A DNA stretch of 64,000 bases, from NCBI RefSeq assembly GCF_008831285.2, contig NC_045151.1:8864071-8928070 (forward strand), in the 5' to 3' direction. Under the pieces are notes generated by a model, which was given only the letters and a program-made list of their open reading frames with translations, was not told the origin of the DNA and did no database searches. This document shows positions 60,650 to 64,000 of this stretch, piece after piece (within the stretch, counting starts at the first letter, position 1; each line of letters opens with the position of its first letter). This DNA is from Nymphaea colorata (lineage: Eukaryota; Streptophyta; Magnoliopsida; Nymphaeales; Nymphaeaceae). The translations under genes were made by a program, and so were the position numbers.

Positions 60650-62142
60650 CATGATGATCTAAGACAAAAGGATAGATGAGTGGACTTCATTCTACCATTT
60701 TACATATTCAGGAGCATGCTTGGATCAATGGCAAGGTACAAGTGGACAAATGATTCTCAACATTATTGGGTGCAGATGTATATTTTGGACCACTCTTTGG
60801 TATCCAACTCGCACTCCACAATGGCTCTCTGTGGTTCAATTTTCTGGGCATGCCTTTGATGCTATGACAATTGTCTGATGCAATGCTCTATATAGTAGTC
60901 AATTGTGAAAAATGGTCCTAGCAGAAGACTTCCTCTAACTGGATTGTAAGTGTATCTTGATTTGATGATTTCTTAGTCAAAGAAGTCCGAAATGATGGCA
61001 CAATCGTTCACTTCCTCCATCTTCACACAGTTGTGCTCTACATTGGATAACTAGCCATTGGTGTTTTGAAAATGACCTGATTATGGCCCCACCTGTTTGT
61101 AAAACCATGCTTGTAATGCGGAGACACATTAATTTGGTCAATCATTAGTAAATGAATGCCACTGCTGCCATTGCTATGGACACATGATGGACTTTGATGT
61201 GCCCTCATTTTCTGAAGAGGTGAATTGTGTGGAAGTCCATTATGTGAGCTTCATTGTTGAAGAAGGTGAGACGCACAGTGCAAGTTGCCATAGAATTTTT
61301 GTATTTGTCTACAACACTTTTAGAGAGTGAAACACGATTGACATATTGGGAATATGTTTCTCCAAGTTCTTTCAATTGGAGGTATTGATATCGATCTTTT
61401 TCTAGAAATGACCAACTACATTTTCCCAGAGTTTGTGAATCACTTCTAGAGTTTTGACTTGAACTTGATTGACAAAGAATTGGTTCTCTTGGGTCACCTT
61501 CTCACTTGGGCAAACATACAATGTATTCATCTGGGGTGATTGTCATTTCACCTAAGGAAAACCAAAATGTATTAGTCATTGAGTTTCATCTTTTTCTACA
61601 TGGATTAGGCCATTGTTACAAAAAACGTGTATGGGTATTTACGGCAAGGACTTTCTTGGGTATAATACAGCAAAGTTGTATATCTCGGTGAATTTTTTAA
61701 AAATTTAAAATATTTAATAAATCTTGAAAAAAAATCAATAAAAAATGAAAAAATGGTAAAAAACAACAAAAAATGGAAAACAAACATATAATACGGGTAT
61801 TATACCGTTTTTTGTTTTTGGTTTTTATTTTTAAAAATGTGTTTTTTTCACGTTTTATACGACTGACTTGTATTTCACATTTTATATGTGTTTTTTTTTT
61901 AATAAAACGTGCTTTTTGTGACAATTCATTAGATTACCGTTCATAGGCTGCATGACAAAATTGACTACCTCTTCGAGACCGCAATCTTTTAAGTGGTCCG
62001 AAAACATACTTTGGAACATTGGGTGCCATGAAAGATACCATTGAGGTAGGTAGACTCCACTTGGGATTATGCGAACCCCAGATCGACCTTGACATAACCC
62101 GAATAGGATATGGTCATAGAGAAAAATGCTTTCCAAGTTCAT
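60650..62142 (-). pseudogene. Decayed plant-mobile-domain (PMD/MAIN-like) coding remnant
   Basis: On the minus strand 62142-61930 reads SMFSDHLKDCGLEEVVNFVM, and beyond the MITE IHVEKDETQ, then FPxGEMTITPDEYIVCLP at about 61590-61500. The order (GLxxxxx..., HxFxxPxGEMTITxDE) is that of plant mobile domain proteins, found in MAIN/MAIL genes and in some transposons. A further stretch DRYQYLQLKELGETYSQYVN is near 61410-61350. Stops and frameshifts abound. Recognition is from memory of the motif and moderate. Confidence 0.5.
61611..61926 (-). mobile_element. MITE of the hAT-2 family, 316 bp
   Basis: Plus-strand left end CATTGTTACAAAAAACGTGT, right end CGTGCTTTTTGTGACAAT. Its left 110 bp matches the reverse complement of the hAT-2 right end (shared GTATAATAC, CAAAGTTGTATATCTCGG and AATAAATCTTGA blocks), and its right part resembles the reverse of the hAT-2 left end. 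Flanking 8-mers GATTAGGC and CATTAGAT share ATTAG. It interrupts the PMD-like remnant. Confidence 0.75.
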
Positions 62143-62604
62143 CTAGACAAAAGAAAGCTTGGTTTGATATTGACATAAATTGACCCAATACAGACTCGAG
62201 AAGAGCATGACATTGGATTTGGACATGGACTTGAAGATAATGTAGGACATTTCATTTTATACATTCAAGTAAGCAATTGAGGATAAATCAAACAGTTGAT
62301 AATACATTTCCTAAGACTCTTGCCTATATGCATCATTTTAAAAATTGACCTTGGAACCTACAGAAAATAAATGGGTCGATTCATCCTGTTTTATCCAAAA
62401 TTTTGAGGTATGCCTATATACCAAATCTAGGAAACTGGCATAGACTTTTCTAAGGCTTTTCTAAATTTGGGCTCTTTAGTTCTCCTTGTTCACCTATTGA
62501 CATACCAAGACTATTGTTTATTTTAGTACTAATGGGGAGACTTCTCAATTCAATTGGGTGGTTTAGTTGTAAGACTATATTTTGGACTAATATTCTTGAA
62601 AACC

Positions 62605-62716
62605 CTGACAACATGATGACTGAGACATGATATAGGTGAAGATTGTTTTTGAAAATTCATCTGACAACATGATGACTGAGACATGATATAGGTGAAGATT
62701 GTTTTTGAAAATTCAT
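62605..62716. repeat. Perfect 2 x 56-bp tandem duplication
   Basis: CTGACAACATGATGACTGAG begins at 62605 and again at 62661. The two 56-bp units look identical, so this is either very recent or an assembly artefact. Confidence 0.9.
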
Positions 62717-64000
62717 GAGGAGATACGAAATAAATAGATCATTGCATACATTCTTAAGAGATAGATTGAAAAATTGAGAGAGCATATATAGGCTCCATAC
62801 AACTCATAAATCAAGGAAAAGTAGGACAATTTATATAACTAAGGGAACAAAAAATCTCTTTAATTAGTCCTAAATGCATACAAATATGATGCTACGATGC
62901 TGGTAGGTATTGACATGAAAGGTTCATGCAATTAATAACCGACATTGTAAAAATGACTTATATATGATCCAAGAAATCCTTAGACGAAAGATAATGTGTC
63001 CCATCATGGTCGCCATCTATTTTCAGCCCTCCCATCCTCGGGGTGCCGATTAGGTGCGAGAGTTATGCGAAATAGCAAAAATTTTAAATTGAGTTTTGAG
63101 AAAAATTTTAAGAGAAATGAATCCACCCCTCAGTACGAAGTTCAACCATTCTTATTGCCTTTAACAGGAGTAATTGGGCCAAAGACTAAGTATTTCTCGG
63201 ATCATGTATCATTTGATGTAATTCTATATACTCATCCATAGAGGGTTGAAATTGAAAGTGAAAGTTCATTTTGAACTTGGATTTGAACAAGTGATTCTTA
63301 GCTTGTTTTAGGTAAATTGGAATGAAATTTGATCAAGTTGTTTAAAAAATTGACTTATTTTGATAAGCTATTTGAAAGAAATTGAGTTAATTCTTTGAAC
63401 AAAATTAAAAAAAAATTGAGCAATATTTAAATTAGAGACCACTGTTTTTGTTGAAATGTGCCAATCCAATTGGATTTCAAAATAGCAATGACATTGAAAA
63501 TTGACTTGGATCGTGACTTTGATCCAATATTTTGGAGTTTTGCTTGATGATTTTGGCAATTTTGATTTAGAATATTAGATAGAAAATTAGAAATTGGATT
63601 GAAATTTTTGGGATTTTGGAGGTCGAGATCTAGTTCTTTGTTGTGAAAATTCAATATCATCGCATGATTTTGGATTGAAATTGAGATCAACTTGTGATCA
63701 AAGTTTTTAGGAAAATGGCCACATTCTTAATGAATGTGTTAATTTAGGACAAAAGATAGTTAAGTTTTCTTAGCAAATGGATTGATTTTGAAATCTCTTT
63801 TTACCAAACACATGATTTTGTTCTAAGAGATATGAACTTGATTTAAAATAAGTTCTCTTTTGAGAGGAGAGTTGAAAGCAAGTAAAACTCACCCTTTTGA
63901 TGAAATGAAGATTTCAAAATGTTAGAAAACATGTTATTTTCAAACGTGTTTTGGCCAAATTGGGGAATGATGCTTGTATCTTCTTTTAAAACTAAATGAG
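62717..64000. other. AT-rich intergenic DNA, no gene recognised
   Basis: Iterated GATTTTG/AAATTGA-type wording similar in texture to gypsy LTR/leader sequence at 47-48.6 kb, but no boundaries or coding motifs found. Confidence 0.4.

Noticed and set aside
1-64000. tRNA, rRNA or other structural RNA genes
   Set aside because: No cloverleaf with conserved box A/B or rRNA-like block was recognised by reading; PBS motifs are tRNA complements, not tRNA genes.

Overview
This window is plant nuclear DNA. It is AT-rich, intron-rich and dominated by Ty1/copia, Ty3/gypsy, hAT and PIF/Harbinger transposable elements. The very long, transposon-packed introns suggest a seed plant with a large genome. I cannot name the species.

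The one host gene I can reconstruct runs on the minus strand from 42533 to 4602, almost 38 kb. It has eight small exons with consensus splice sites. Joined, they give an uninterrupted 275-residue protein that I recognise as alpha-N-terminal protein methyltransferase 1 (NTM1/NTMT1 family). Intron 1 (2.3 kb) is mostly plain. Intron 2 (12.2 kb) is almost entirely transposons: copia B, MITE R2 split by copia D, and copia F split by mini-retroelement G. Introns 3, 4 and 7 are short. Intron 5 (16.5 kb) holds a PIF/Harbinger-type element carrying a captured receptor-kinase fragment, copia A, and a three-level hAT nest (hAT-3 remnant, then R1b, then hAT-1). Intron 6 (4.9 kb) holds decayed copia E with MITE R3 and element R1a inserted in it.

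Upstream of the gene (42.8-64 kb) lies intergenic transposon sediment: a Ty3/gypsy gag fragment with a long LTR, a degenerate 1.2-kb minisatellite, copia C (same family as B) split by hAT-2, a gypsy RT scrap, a hAT-4 remnant, and a decayed plant-mobile-domain-like coding remnant split by a MITE of the hAT-2 family. The first 4.6 kb, downstream of the gene, has no recognisable gene.

The most informative signals are the target-site duplications (TSDs). They are exact for hAT-1 (TTTGCACC), R1a (GTGGCTAT), R1b (ATTTGCAC), copia D (CCTAC), G (TCCAC) and the Pack-PIF element (TAA), so nesting order can be read directly. No previously unknown enzymatic system was found. The notable items are the gene-capturing PIF element, the near-intact hAT-1 with one nonsense codon and palindromic subterminal repeats, the R1/R2/R3 family with its conserved mini-exon, and the survival of an intact gene through 38 kb of insertions.
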